From positions 1-17,050 of the forward strand of contig JAAYRM010000070.1 in assembly GCA_012518745.1 (NCBI GenBank): a DNA stretch of 17,050 nt, given 5' to 3'. Below are positions 8,354 to 15,800 of the stretch, piece after piece. The notes under the pieces are model-generated. The model searched no databases. It was not told where the DNA came from and saw nothing but the letters and a program-made list of their open reading frames with translations. A program made the translations under genes and the position numbers. Every line of letters starts with the position of its first letter. Position 1 is the first letter of the stretch. The stretch comes from Tissierellia bacterium (GTDB lineage Bacteria; Bacillota; Clostridia; Tissierellales; Tepidimicrobiaceae).

Positions 8354-9079
8354 ATGGAGGTAATAGTTGCACGAGACTATGATGAGATGAGCAGGGTAGC
8401 AGCTAATATAATAAAGGATGAAATTATAAAGAAACCAGATATGGTATTGGGTTTAGCAACTGGGAGCACGCCTAAGGGGATGTACAGGGAATTGATAGGA
8501 TACTACAATAGGGGGGAATTGGATTTCTCCAATATAATAACCTTTAATCTGGATGAGTATGTAGGTTTAGACAAAGAACATCCCAGTAGTTATCATCATT
8601 TTATGAATGATATATTCTTTGATCATATCAATATTGGATTGGAAAACACGCATGTGCCCGATGGGAAAGCCCAAAACCTAGAGGAATACTGTAAACAATA
8701 TGATAGGCTGATCAAAGAGAAAGGCGGCATAGATCTTCAGGTATTGGGTGTAGGGGAAAACGGACATATAGGCTTTAATGAACCGGATGAGGAGCTTAAT
8801 ATGGATACATCGATAGTAGAATTAACCGAATCTACAATAGAGGTAAATTCCAGGTTCTTTGAATCCATAGACGAGGTACCCAAAACGGCTATTACCATGG
8901 GGATGAATGGAATCATGCAGGCTAGAAAGATAATACTCATGGCCAATGGTAAGAGGAAGGCTCCAATCATCAGGAGGATAGTAAATGGCATGAAATTGAC
9001 AACTAGATTGCCCGTGTCCCTCCTCATGTTGCATCACGATTTTACCATAATAGTAGATGAAGAGGCCTATAATGGATAG
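8354..9079 (+). CDS. nagB: glucosamine-6-phosphate deaminase
   Basis: Converts glucosamine 6-phosphate to fructose 6-phosphate and ammonium, linking amino-sugar and cell-wall recycling to glycolysis. The 241-residue protein has the usual length for Firmicute NagB and shows the phosphate-binding LGLATGSTP (32-40), NLDEY (65-69) with the likely proton-transfer base D67, and GENGHIGFNEP (134-144) with catalytic H138 and E143. The residue two before H138 is Asn (N136), where the Escherichia coli enzyme has Asp; this is common in Firmicute homologues as far as I recall. The ATG at 8354 follows AGGGGGA (8341-8347). No nagA, amino-sugar transporter or GntR-type regulator is nearby; the gene sits between a phosphoesterase and a CYTH protein with short gaps (35 and 25 bases), in the same probable transcription unit. 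Confidence 0.95.
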   Translation: MEVIVARDYDEMSRVAANIIKDEIIKKPDMVLGLATGSTPKGMYRELIGYYNRGELDFSNIITFNLDEYVGLDKEHPSSYHHFMNDIFFDHINIGLENTHVPDGKAQNLEEYCKQYDRLIKEKGGIDLQVLGVGENGHIGFNEPDEELNMDTSIVELTESTIEVNSRFFESIDEVPKTAITMGMNGIMQARKIILMANGKRKAPIIRRIVNGMKLTTRLPVSLLMLHHDFTIIVDEEAYNG

Positions 9080-9104
9080 TCATATTGAAAAGGGGTAATG
9101 GGAT

Positions 9105-9641
9105 ATGGCAAGGGAAATCGAAGTAAAGGTATTGGGAATAGATTTGAAGGACATGGAAGAGAGACTGATGGCGATTGGGGCTAAATTGATGGCTAGGGAG
9201 TATCAGATAAACATTCTATTGGATACAGAGGATAGGGATATCAAAACCAGTCTAAATAGCTATCTCAGGATAAGGGAGACTAGGAATCTACTGAATGGGA
9301 AAACCGAAACCCATTTGACCCTGAAGAGGAATATCAGCAAGGAAGATGTCAGGGAGAATATTGAAATAAGCAGCAGAATTGAAGATAAGAAGGCCATGAT
9401 AGAGATATTAGAAGAACTCGGGTATAGGGTGATAGATAGGGGACATAAGGATAGGGTTTCCTATACCTATGATCGGCTTCGGTTCGATTTGGATAGATGG
9501 GATGAATCCACGTATCCATATCCGTATATGGAGATAGAGATGGATAATAGGCAGGATTTGGATAGAGCCATGAAACTATTGGATATAGATAGGGATCAAA
9601 TTTCCCTCAAGTCTATAATGGAATTAAGAAGAGAATTATAA
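9105..9641 (+). CDS. CYTH-domain protein (class IV adenylate cyclase / triphosphatase-like)
   Basis: A 178-residue CYTH triphosphate-tunnel protein. The family includes CyaB-type class IV adenylate cyclases, thiamine triphosphatases and inorganic triphosphatases; the sequence alone does not decide among them. The defining N-terminal ExExK motif is present as EIEVK (4-8). The other tunnel-lining residues are also in place: LRIR (54-57), LTLKR (71-75), RENIE (83-87), KDR (115-117), FDLD (127-130) and MEIE (142-145), so the active site looks intact. Overall layout and length fit the CyaB-like branch. Start ATG 9105 follows AAGGGGTAATGG. It is the last gene of the run beginning at 4021; a GC-rich hairpin begins six bases after its stop. 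Confidence 0.88.
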   Translation: MAREIEVKVLGIDLKDMEERLMAIGAKLMAREYQINILLDTEDRDIKTSLNSYLRIRETRNLLNGKTETHLTLKRNISKEDVRENIEISSRIEDKKAMIEILEELGYRVIDRGHKDRVSYTYDRLRFDLDRWDESTYPYPYMEIEMDNRQDLDRAMKLLDIDRDQISLKSIMELRREL

Positions 9642-9646
9642 TTTTA

Positions 9647-9677
9647 AGGCCCTCCTCCATGGGTATGAGGAGGGCCT
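9647..9677 (+). terminator. GC-rich hairpin ending the yhaO-to-CYTH unit
   Basis: An 11-bp perfect stem (9647-9657 with 9667-9677) around a nine-base loop starts just after the CYTH gene stop. No T run follows on the plus strand (CACCATTTAAT), so it may act as a weak terminator or a 3'-end stabiliser. Confidence 0.6.
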
Positions 9678-9691
9678 CACCATTTAATAGT

Positions 9692-9719
9692 AACCAAAGA
9701 CATAGTGGTGAATAGTATA
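9692..9719 (+). promoter_or_regulatory. possible sporulation (sigma K/E-like) promoter of the 64-residue gene
   Basis: AACC at 9692-9695 is followed after 15 bases by AATAGTATA at 9711-9719, one base off the sigma-K -10 form CATAnnnTA recalled from Bacillus. This is weak alone, but a better match precedes the neighbouring gene. Confidence 0.25.
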
Positions 9720-9749
9720 TAGTAAAGTCTTTTATTGGGGGGTTTTGAT

Positions 9750-9944
9750 ATGTTGCAGGGACTGTTAGATGGGCTAACTAAAGGGGGAAGCGGAAATATA
9801 TTATTATTAGTCCTGATGTTTCTATTATTTAGTGGCTCCTTTGGGGAACATCGAGATAAGGGTAGATCTGGTGATGGAAAGGGCTTTGATAACGATATAT
9901 TATTGATACTCCTAGTATTATTCCTCTTGGAGGATTTTTTCTAG
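9750..9944 (+). CDS. small hydrophobic protein, 64 residues
   Basis: I do not recognise a named family. The ATG at 9750 is preferred because a GGGGGG ribosome binding site (9737-9742) lies seven bases upstream; an in-frame TTG at 9735 would put that site inside the coding region. The protein has two strongly hydrophobic blocks: residues 17-28 (ILLLVLMFLLFS) and 50-60 (ILLILLVLFLL). They are joined by a charged, glycine-rich linker (about 29-48) carrying GEHRDKGRSGDGKG. This suggests a small integral-membrane hairpin protein. It lies 65 bases upstream of a second tiny hydrophobic gene, and both have G-rich ribosome binding sites. Small proteins of this look occur near sporulation genes in spore formers, so a spore-envelope or membrane role is possible; that is an inference. 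Confidence 0.72.
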   Translation: MLQGLLDGLTKGGSGNILLLVLMFLLFSGSFGEHRDKGRSGDGKGFDNDILLILLVLFLLEDFF

Positions 9945-9950
9945 AAATTC

Positions 9951-9978
9951 ACCTCTTATGGATTATGAACATAATATA
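9951..9978 (+). promoter_or_regulatory. possible sigma K-like promoter of the 66-residue gene
   Basis: ACC at 9951-9953 is followed, after 16 bases, by CATAATATA at 9970-9978, matching the sigma-K pattern AC(C/A)-N16/17-CATAnnnTA recalled from Bacillus. It ends 32 bases before the ATG at 10011. The match is short and could arise by chance. Confidence 0.4.
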
Positions 9979-10010
9979 TAGCAGGAATGAATTGATGGGG
10001 GGTTGATGAA

Positions 10011-10211
10011 ATGGTAGAGAACATCAATATTACGACAGGACAGGGTTGGGATCGTGGCTCCTATGAATCCATGGGCGATAGCCTATTGTTTTTCTTTTTA
10101 CTATTGGTCATACTATTTGACAATGGCTGTTGGAATGACAGGCAGAACGACTCACTGCTATTCTTCTTCCTGCTGCTTGTCATAATTTTTACTGGTTATA
10201 ATGGATGTTAA
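10011..10211 (+). CDS. small hydrophobic protein with a tandem membrane repeat, 66 residues
   Basis: No named family recognised. The ATG at 10011 is preceded by GGGGGG (9997-10002). After a polar, glycine-containing N-terminus (residues 1-22) the protein has two near-identical units: DSLLFFFLLLVILF (23-36) and DSLLFFFLLLVIIF (47-60). They are separated by a polar loop NGCWNDRQN (38-46) and followed by a C-terminal NGC that echoes the NGC after unit 1. Each unit could be a short membrane helix. The duplication is conserved in protein but not in DNA: 9 of the 12 codons in the shared core differ synonymously. The two Cys residues, one after each helix, could pair or cross-link. The stop codon overlaps the following terminator stem. 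A spore-coat or membrane role is conjecture. Confidence 0.78.
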   Translation: MVENINITTGQGWDRGSYESMGDSLLFFFLLLVILFDNGCWNDRQNDSLLFFFLLLVIIFTGYNGC

Positions 10212-10233
10212 TCCCGCATGTAGCGGGATTTTT
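10210..10233 (+). terminator. Rho-independent terminator after the 66-residue gene
   Basis: Stem AATCCCGC (10210-10217) pairs perfectly with GCGGGATT (10223-10230) around a five-base loop, and the T run extends to 10233. It overlaps the upstream stop codon and isolates the small genes from ppsA. Confidence 0.88.
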
Positions 10234-10265
10234 CATGGGAAATTTTAAAAATAGAAAGATATAGT

Positions 10266-10294
10266 GTGACATACTTCTATATATATGTTATACT
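10266..10294 (+). promoter_or_regulatory. extended -10 sigma-A type promoter of ppsA
   Basis: GTGACA (10266-10271), a 17-base spacer and TATACT (10289-10294), with TG at 10286-10287 giving an extended -10. Each hexamer is one base off consensus. Transcription would start near 10301, leaving a short leader of about 23 bases that holds only the ribosome binding site GGGAGGTT (10311-10318), so no riboswitch is expected. Confidence 0.8.
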
Positions 10295-10323
10295 ATATAC
10301 ATAATCGTTAGGGAGGTTAATCT

Positions 10324-12687
10324 ATGAAGGATTTTAAGTACATCAAATGGTTCAATGAAATCGATAAGGATGACATTCCCATAGTAGGGGGTAAGGGGGC
10401 CAATCTAGGGGAACTTACCCAAAGGGGATTGGATGTGCCACCGGGATTCTGTGTAACAGCGGAGGCATATACTTATTTTATTGAGGAAGTTGGCTTAGCA
10501 GGTAAGATAGAGCAGAAGATAAAGGGTTTGGATGTTGAGGACTCCATAGATTTGCAGAAGGCGAGTTCGGAGATACAGAGCCTAATTAGGGCTGCGGATG
10601 TGCCACAGAACTTAACCGATGAAATCATATCGGCCTATGAGAAGTTTAACGAGAAAATAGGATTAGTAAATTCTGAGGTGGCCGTAAGGTCGTCTGCCAC
10701 GGCTGAGGATTTACCTGAGGCTTCCTTTGCGGGGCAACAGGATACCTACCTTCATATAAGTGGAAAGGATGAACTGATAAGGCATATAAGGAAATGTTGG
10801 GCCTCCTTATGGACTGCGAGAGCTATATATTATAGGGAAGAGCAGGAATTTGATCATTTTGAAGTGGCCCTAAGTGCGGTGGTACAGAGAATGATCAATA
10901 GTGAAAAGTCTGGTGTTATGTTTACCGCTAACCCAATCAACAATAATGTCGATCAAATGATGATAAATGCAAGTTGGGGATTAGGGGAAGCCGTTGTTTC
11001 AGGGTTGGTAACCCCAGATGAATATACTGTGGACAAAAAAACCAAGGATATAATAGAAAGGCGTATTGCAGAAAAGACGACAATGGTGGTTAAAAAGGAT
11101 ATAGGCATTGGTACTGCTGAAGTTGGGGTTGGAGATTATATTGGATACGATAGGATTCATGAACAATGCCTAACGGATGAGGAGATAGTGAAATTACTGA
11201 ACTGTGGATTGAAAATAGAGGATATGTATGGAGCACCCCAGGATATAGAATGGGGGTTCGATAGGGATACGGGTAAATTATATATATTACAATCTAGGCC
11301 GATAACAACTCTAAAGGAGGGAGCCAAAGTGGCGGATGTTGGGAAGGATGAAGAATTGAGGGCATTGATTAGGGGCTTGGCTGCATCCCCGGGAATTGGA
11401 TCCGGAAAAGTTAAAAATATCAAGGATATATCGGAAATAGCAAGGGTAGAAGAAGGGGATATATTGGTTACGGTTATGACCAATCCCGATATGGTACCCG
11501 CCATGAGGAAGGCCAACGCTGTGGTAACCGATGAAGGTGGGAGGACCTGCCATGCCGCTATAGTCTCTAGAGAACTGGGGATTCCATGTATAGTCGGAGC
11601 CAAGGGTGCTAGTGAGGAATTGAAAGAAGGTATGGATGTAACGGTGGATGCCACTAGGGGAGTTGTATATGAGGGAATAGTCCTTCAGGAGGAGCAGAAA
11701 GGTGATAAGGATGCGGAAGCTGTAGATTCTAGGGTTGCATTCGACGAGGATATAATAAACCAGCTTTCCCCTATAACTGCTACCAAGATATATATGAATC
11801 TAGGGGAGCCATCCATGATCGATAGATATAAGAACCTACCATTCGATGGGATTGGTCTCATGAGAACTGAATTTATATTTTCCAATATGATAGGAGCCCA
11901 TCCGATGTATCTAGTTAGAACCGGCCAGGGCGACCTTCTGATAGATAAGATGTCCGAGGGAATTACAAAGGTAGCACAGGAGGTATTCCCAAGGCCAATT
12001 GTTGTTAGACTAAGCGATTTTAGGACCAACGAGTTCAGGGGATTGAAGGGCGGGGAAGAGGTAGAACCCATAGAGCATAATCCAATGATAGGCTGGAGGG
12101 GCGTATCTAGATATATCTCACCCGATTATGAGGAAGGATTCAGGCTTGAATGCAGGGCCATGAGAAAGGTGAGGGAGGAATATGGGCTGACCAATGTATG
12201 GGCTATGCTACCCTTTGTGAGGACCACTTGGGAACTGGAAAGGGTAAAGGATATAATGAAGGAAGAAGGGCTTGTACAGGATAGGAGCTTTAAGATTTGG
12301 ATAATGGCCGAGGTACCTGCAGTGGTATTTGAGGCAGAGGAATTTGCTCAGATGGTGGATGGGTTTAGCATAGGGAGCAACGATTTGACGCAGTTGGTCA
12401 TGGGTGCCGACAGGGATTCAGGTATATTGAACAATATGGGATATTTTGATGAAAGAAATGAAGCCGTAAAAAGGGCGATCTCCATATTGATCAAGGCAGC
12501 CCATAAATATGGAAAGACCATATCCATATGTGGGCAGGGGCCATCCCAGTATCCAGAATTTGCGGAATTCCTAGTACAGGAAGGGATAGATAGTATGAGC
12601 GTGAATCCCGATACGGTGGGATATACTAGGCGATTGGTTGCCTCAGTTGAACAGAAGATCATATTGAATAAACTTAGGGATATATAA
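10324..12687 (+). CDS. ppsA: phosphoenolpyruvate synthase
   Basis: Cytosolic gluconeogenic enzyme that makes PEP from pyruvate and ATP, releasing AMP and phosphate. The 787 residues are close to the usual 790-800 and read in order: a PEP synthase/PPDK N-terminal ATP-binding domain starting VGGKGANLGEL (21-31); the swivelling phosphohistidine domain with GGRTCHAA, catalytic H410; and the C-terminal TIM barrel with GIGLMRTEF (509-517), FSIGSNDLTQL and the active-site cysteine in CGQGP, C736. The last two features separate it from rifampicin phosphotransferases, which share the first and swivelling domains but lack this barrel. Pyruvate phosphate dikinase is longer and less likely. The gene has its own promoter and terminator. 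Together with PFOR downstream and pyruvate carboxylase upstream it fits carbon flow from acetyl-CoA and pyruvate into sugars. Confidence 0.95.
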   Translation: MKDFKYIKWFNEIDKDDIPIVGGKGANLGELTQRGLDVPPGFCVTAEAYTYFIEEVGLAGKIEQKIKGLDVEDSIDLQKASSEIQSLIRAADVPQNLTDEIISAYEKFNEKIGLVNSEVAVRSSATAEDLPEASFAGQQDTYLHISGKDELIRHIRKCWASLWTARAIYYREEQEFDHFEVALSAVVQRMINSEKSGVMFTANPINNNVDQMMINASWGLGEAVVSGLVTPDEYTVDKKTKDIIERRIAEKTTMVVKKDIGIGTAEVGVGDYIGYDRIHEQCLTDEEIVKLLNCGLKIEDMYGAPQDIEWGFDRDTGKLYILQSRPITTLKEGAKVADVGKDEELRALIRGLAASPGIGSGKVKNIKDISEIARVEEGDILVTVMTNPDMVPAMRKANAVVTDEGGRTCHAAIVSRELGIPCIVGAKGASEELKEGMDVTVDATRGVVYEGIVLQEEQKGDKDAEAVDSRVAFDEDIINQLSPITATKIYMNLGEPSMIDRYKNLPFDGIGLMRTEFIFSNMIGAHPMYLVRTGQGDLLIDKMSEGITKVAQEVFPRPIVVRLSDFRTNEFRGLKGGEEVEPIEHNPMIGWRGVSRYISPDYEEGFRLECRAMRKVREEYGLTNVWAMLPFVRTTWELERVKDIMKEEGLVQDRSFKIWIMAEVPAVVFEAEEFAQMVDGFSIGSNDLTQLVMGADRDSGILNNMGYFDERNEAVKRAISILIKAAHKYGKTISICGQGPSQYPEFAEFLVQEGIDSMSVNPDTVGYTRRLVASVEQKIILNKLRDI

Positions 12688-12724
12688 ACTTCATATAGAT
12701 TAAAACCATCAATATATCCAGTAG

Positions 12725-12757
12725 AAGGCCTTAGGATTTCATCTCCTAGGGCTTTTT
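12725..12757 (+). terminator. Rho-independent terminator after ppsA
   Basis: A 12-bp stem with two wobbles (12725-12736 with 12744-12755) and a seven-base loop runs into TTTTT (12753-12757). It separates ppsA from the PFOR gene. Confidence 0.85.
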
Positions 12758-12772
12758 ACATTTTGGATATGT

Positions 12773-12816
12773 ATTATTATTCTAATTTGTAAAATACTAG
12801 ATATTAGAATGATAAT
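12773..12816 (+). promoter_or_regulatory. long inverted repeat in the nifJ upstream region
   Basis: Arms ATTATTATTCTAAT (12773-12786) and ATTAGAATGATAAT (12803-12816) match over 14 positions with one G-T wobble, separated by 16 bases. The second arm ends two bases before the nifJ ribosome binding site (12819-12823). Low GC makes it a poor terminator; it could be an operator for a dimeric regulator or a leader hairpin affecting initiation. A possible promoter, TTTACA-17-TATTCT (12755-12783), would overlap the first arm. Function is unproven. Confidence 0.5.
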
Positions 12817-12829
12817 ACGGAGGTATAAT

Positions 12830-15800
12830 ATGACTAGAAAAATGAGGACCATGGATGGAAATGAGGCGGCTGCCTATATATCCTATGCCTTTACAGATGT
12901 AGCAGCTATATACCCCATTACTCCATCCTCCCCTATGGCTGAATTAGTAGATGCTTGGGCGAGTACCGGTAATAAAAACATATTTGGGCAGGAGGTTAAG
13001 GTAGTAGAAATGCAATCGGAAGCGGGCGCTGCGGCTACGGTGCATGGTTCGTTGCAAGGGGGGGCCTTAACCACCACCTATACATCCTCCCAAGGATTAT
13101 TGCTCATGATACCCAATATGTACAAGATGGCTGGGGAACTCCTTCCAGCGGTATTTCATGTAAGTGCCAGGGCAATAGCTACCCATGCCTTGAGCATATT
13201 TGGGGACCATCAGGATGTGATGGCTACTAGGCAGACCGGTTTTGCTATGCTAAGCTCAAATAGCGTACAAGAGGCCATGGATTTAGCAGCAATAGCCCAT
13301 CTTGCTGCTATAAGGGGAAGGGTACCATTCATGCATTTTTTCGATGGTTTTAGAACTAGCCATGAGATCCAGAAAGTAGAGGTTATTGAATATGATGATC
13401 TAAAGGAATTGGTGGATTTTGAGGCCATAGACGAATTTAGGGATAGATCCCTCAATCCGGAAAGGCCGGTATTGAGGGGAACCGCGCAGAATCCAGATAT
13501 CTATTTCCAAGGACGGGAAGTGGCAAACCCATATTATGATAGAATTCCGAATATCGTAGAAGGTTATATGGATAGAATAAATGAAATCACCGGCCAAAAT
13601 TATGGACTATTCAACTACTATGGGCATGAGGAAGCCGAGAATATAATAGTAGCTATGGGATCGGTATGTGAAACCATCGAGGAGGTGGTAGATTATCTAA
13701 ACAGAACAGGCGAAAAGGTGGGCCTTATAAAGGTCAGATTATATAGGCCATTCTCTAGGAAGCATTTCTTAGATATACTACCCAAGACCGTGAAAAACAT
13801 CGCGGTATTGGATAGGACCAAGGAGCCAGGTTCACTAGGAGAGCCCTTGTACCAGGATGTAAAGACATTATTCTATGATATGGATGCTAAACCCCTGGTG
13901 GTGGGCGGTAGATATGGGCTGGGATTGAAGGATACTACCCCCGCCCAGATAATAGCGGTATTTAGAAATCTAGAAGAATCCAACCCGAAGGACGGTTTTA
14001 CCATAGGGATTATAGACGATGTATCCAATACATCCTTAGAGTTGAATGAACAGATCGATACCTCCCCGAAGGATAATATCCAATGTAAGTTTTGGGGATT
14101 GGGTTCTGATGGAACCGTAGGTGCCAATAAGATGGCCATAAGGATCATAGGGGATAATACCCCCCTATATGCGCAGGGATATTTTTCATATGATAGTAAG
14201 AAGTCGGGTGGAACTACGGTATCACATCTAAGATTTGGAAAGGCACCAATAAAATCCACCTATCTAGTATACGATGCTGATTTCATATCCTGTCATAATA
14301 GATCGTATATATACCATTATGATATATTGAAGGGCATTAAGGATGGCGGAACCTTTGTATTGAACTGTCCCTGGGATCAAGATGAATTAAATGAAAACTT
14401 ACCCGGTTCACTAAAGCAATATATTAAGGAACATGATATCAATTTTTATGTAATAGATGCGGCGGGGATAGCCCAGGATATTGGATTGGGGAGTAGGATA
14501 AATATGATAATGCAGACCGCCTTCTTTAAGCTAATGGACGTGATACCGGTGGAAGATGCTATCAGATATTTAAAGGAATTTGTTAGGACCACATATGGAC
14601 AAAAGGGTGGCGATATAGTTGAGTTGAATAATAGGGCGATTGACATGGGAGTTGAGGGATTGATAGAGGTGGATACGACTCTATTGCAAGAGGACGAATC
14701 CAGATATCATATGGATGAACCGACTAGATATGAGCCCGATTTTATAAGGGATATTCAGAGGCCTATGGCAAGGCTCGATGGAGATGAATTGCCCACCTCA
14801 GCCTTCGTCGGGATAGAAGATGGAACCTTCCCCTTGGGCATTTCCGCCTACGAGAAGAGGGGCATTGCAGTCATGATCCCGGAGTGGAAGATCGAAAATT
14901 GCATCCAATGCAACCAATGCTCCTATGTATGCCCCCACGCCGTCATAAGGCCATTCCTACTAGATGAGGCGGAAATAGATGATGCCCCGGAAACCTTTGA
15001 GACTAAGAAAGCAGTGGGTAGGGGATTAGATGGAATGGGATATAGGATTCAGGTCAGTCCCCTCGATTGTACGGGATGTGGCAACTGTGCCGATATATGC
15101 CCAGCAAAGGAAAAGGCATTGGTGATGGTAGATGCCGAACAGGAGATAGAAAACCAAAGGGATAATTGGGAATATGCAGCTAATAATATCAGCTATAAGG
15201 ATGATTTGATGCCCAAGACTACATTGAAGGGAAGCCAATTCGCTAAACCATTATTGGAATTCCACGGTGCTTGTGCGGGTTGTGGGGAACCGGCATATCT
15301 CATATTGGCTACCCAACTATTCGGAGATAGGATGATGATAGCAAACGCAACGGGTTGCTCATCCATATGGGGGGCCAGTGCACCGAGCATTACATATACC
15401 AAGACCCATGATGGCAAGGGACCTAGTTGGGGAAACTCCCTATTCGAAGATAATGCAGAGTACGGATTGGGAATGCATTTAGCGGTAGAGCAGATCAGGC
15501 AGAAGATCAAAGACCTTATGAAAGAGGGAATAGAATCAAGTATATCCAATGGGATGACCCAATTGTTCGAAGAATGGATAGAACATATGGATGATGGTGA
15601 AGAATCCAAAGAGGTATCAAAACGATTACTGAAGATGTTAGAAGATGAGAGGTATGATGATGAACGTATAGTTAGGGAGATATTGAAGAGAAGGGATTAT
15701 CTTGTAAAGAAGAGCATATGGATAGTGGGCGGCGATGGTTGGGCCTATGATATAGGATATGGAGGGTTGGATCATGTATTAGCATCCGGAGAAGATGTAA

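Noticed and set aside
9735..9749. TTG start for the 64-residue gene
   Set aside because: The G6 ribosome binding site begins within this stretch, so the downstream ATG at 9750 is the sensible start.
10281..10304. TATATATG...CATA partial palindrome over the ppsA promoter
   Set aside because: The arms match only about four bases in very AT-rich DNA, which is no better than chance.
11157..11654. 165-codon minus-strand frame inside ppsA
   Set aside because: It lies wholly within a confident catalytic region of PEP synthase and is explained by the codon bias of the sense strand.
10324..12687. Rifampicin phosphotransferase as an alternative call
   Set aside because: The C-terminal TIM barrel with GIGLMRTEF and the active-site cysteine (C736) is present; rifampicin phosphotransferases lack it.
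12809..12829. Upstream ATG start for nifJ
   Set aside because: It would place the GGAGG ribosome binding site inside the coding region and add residues not typical of the family; ATG 12830 is better placed.
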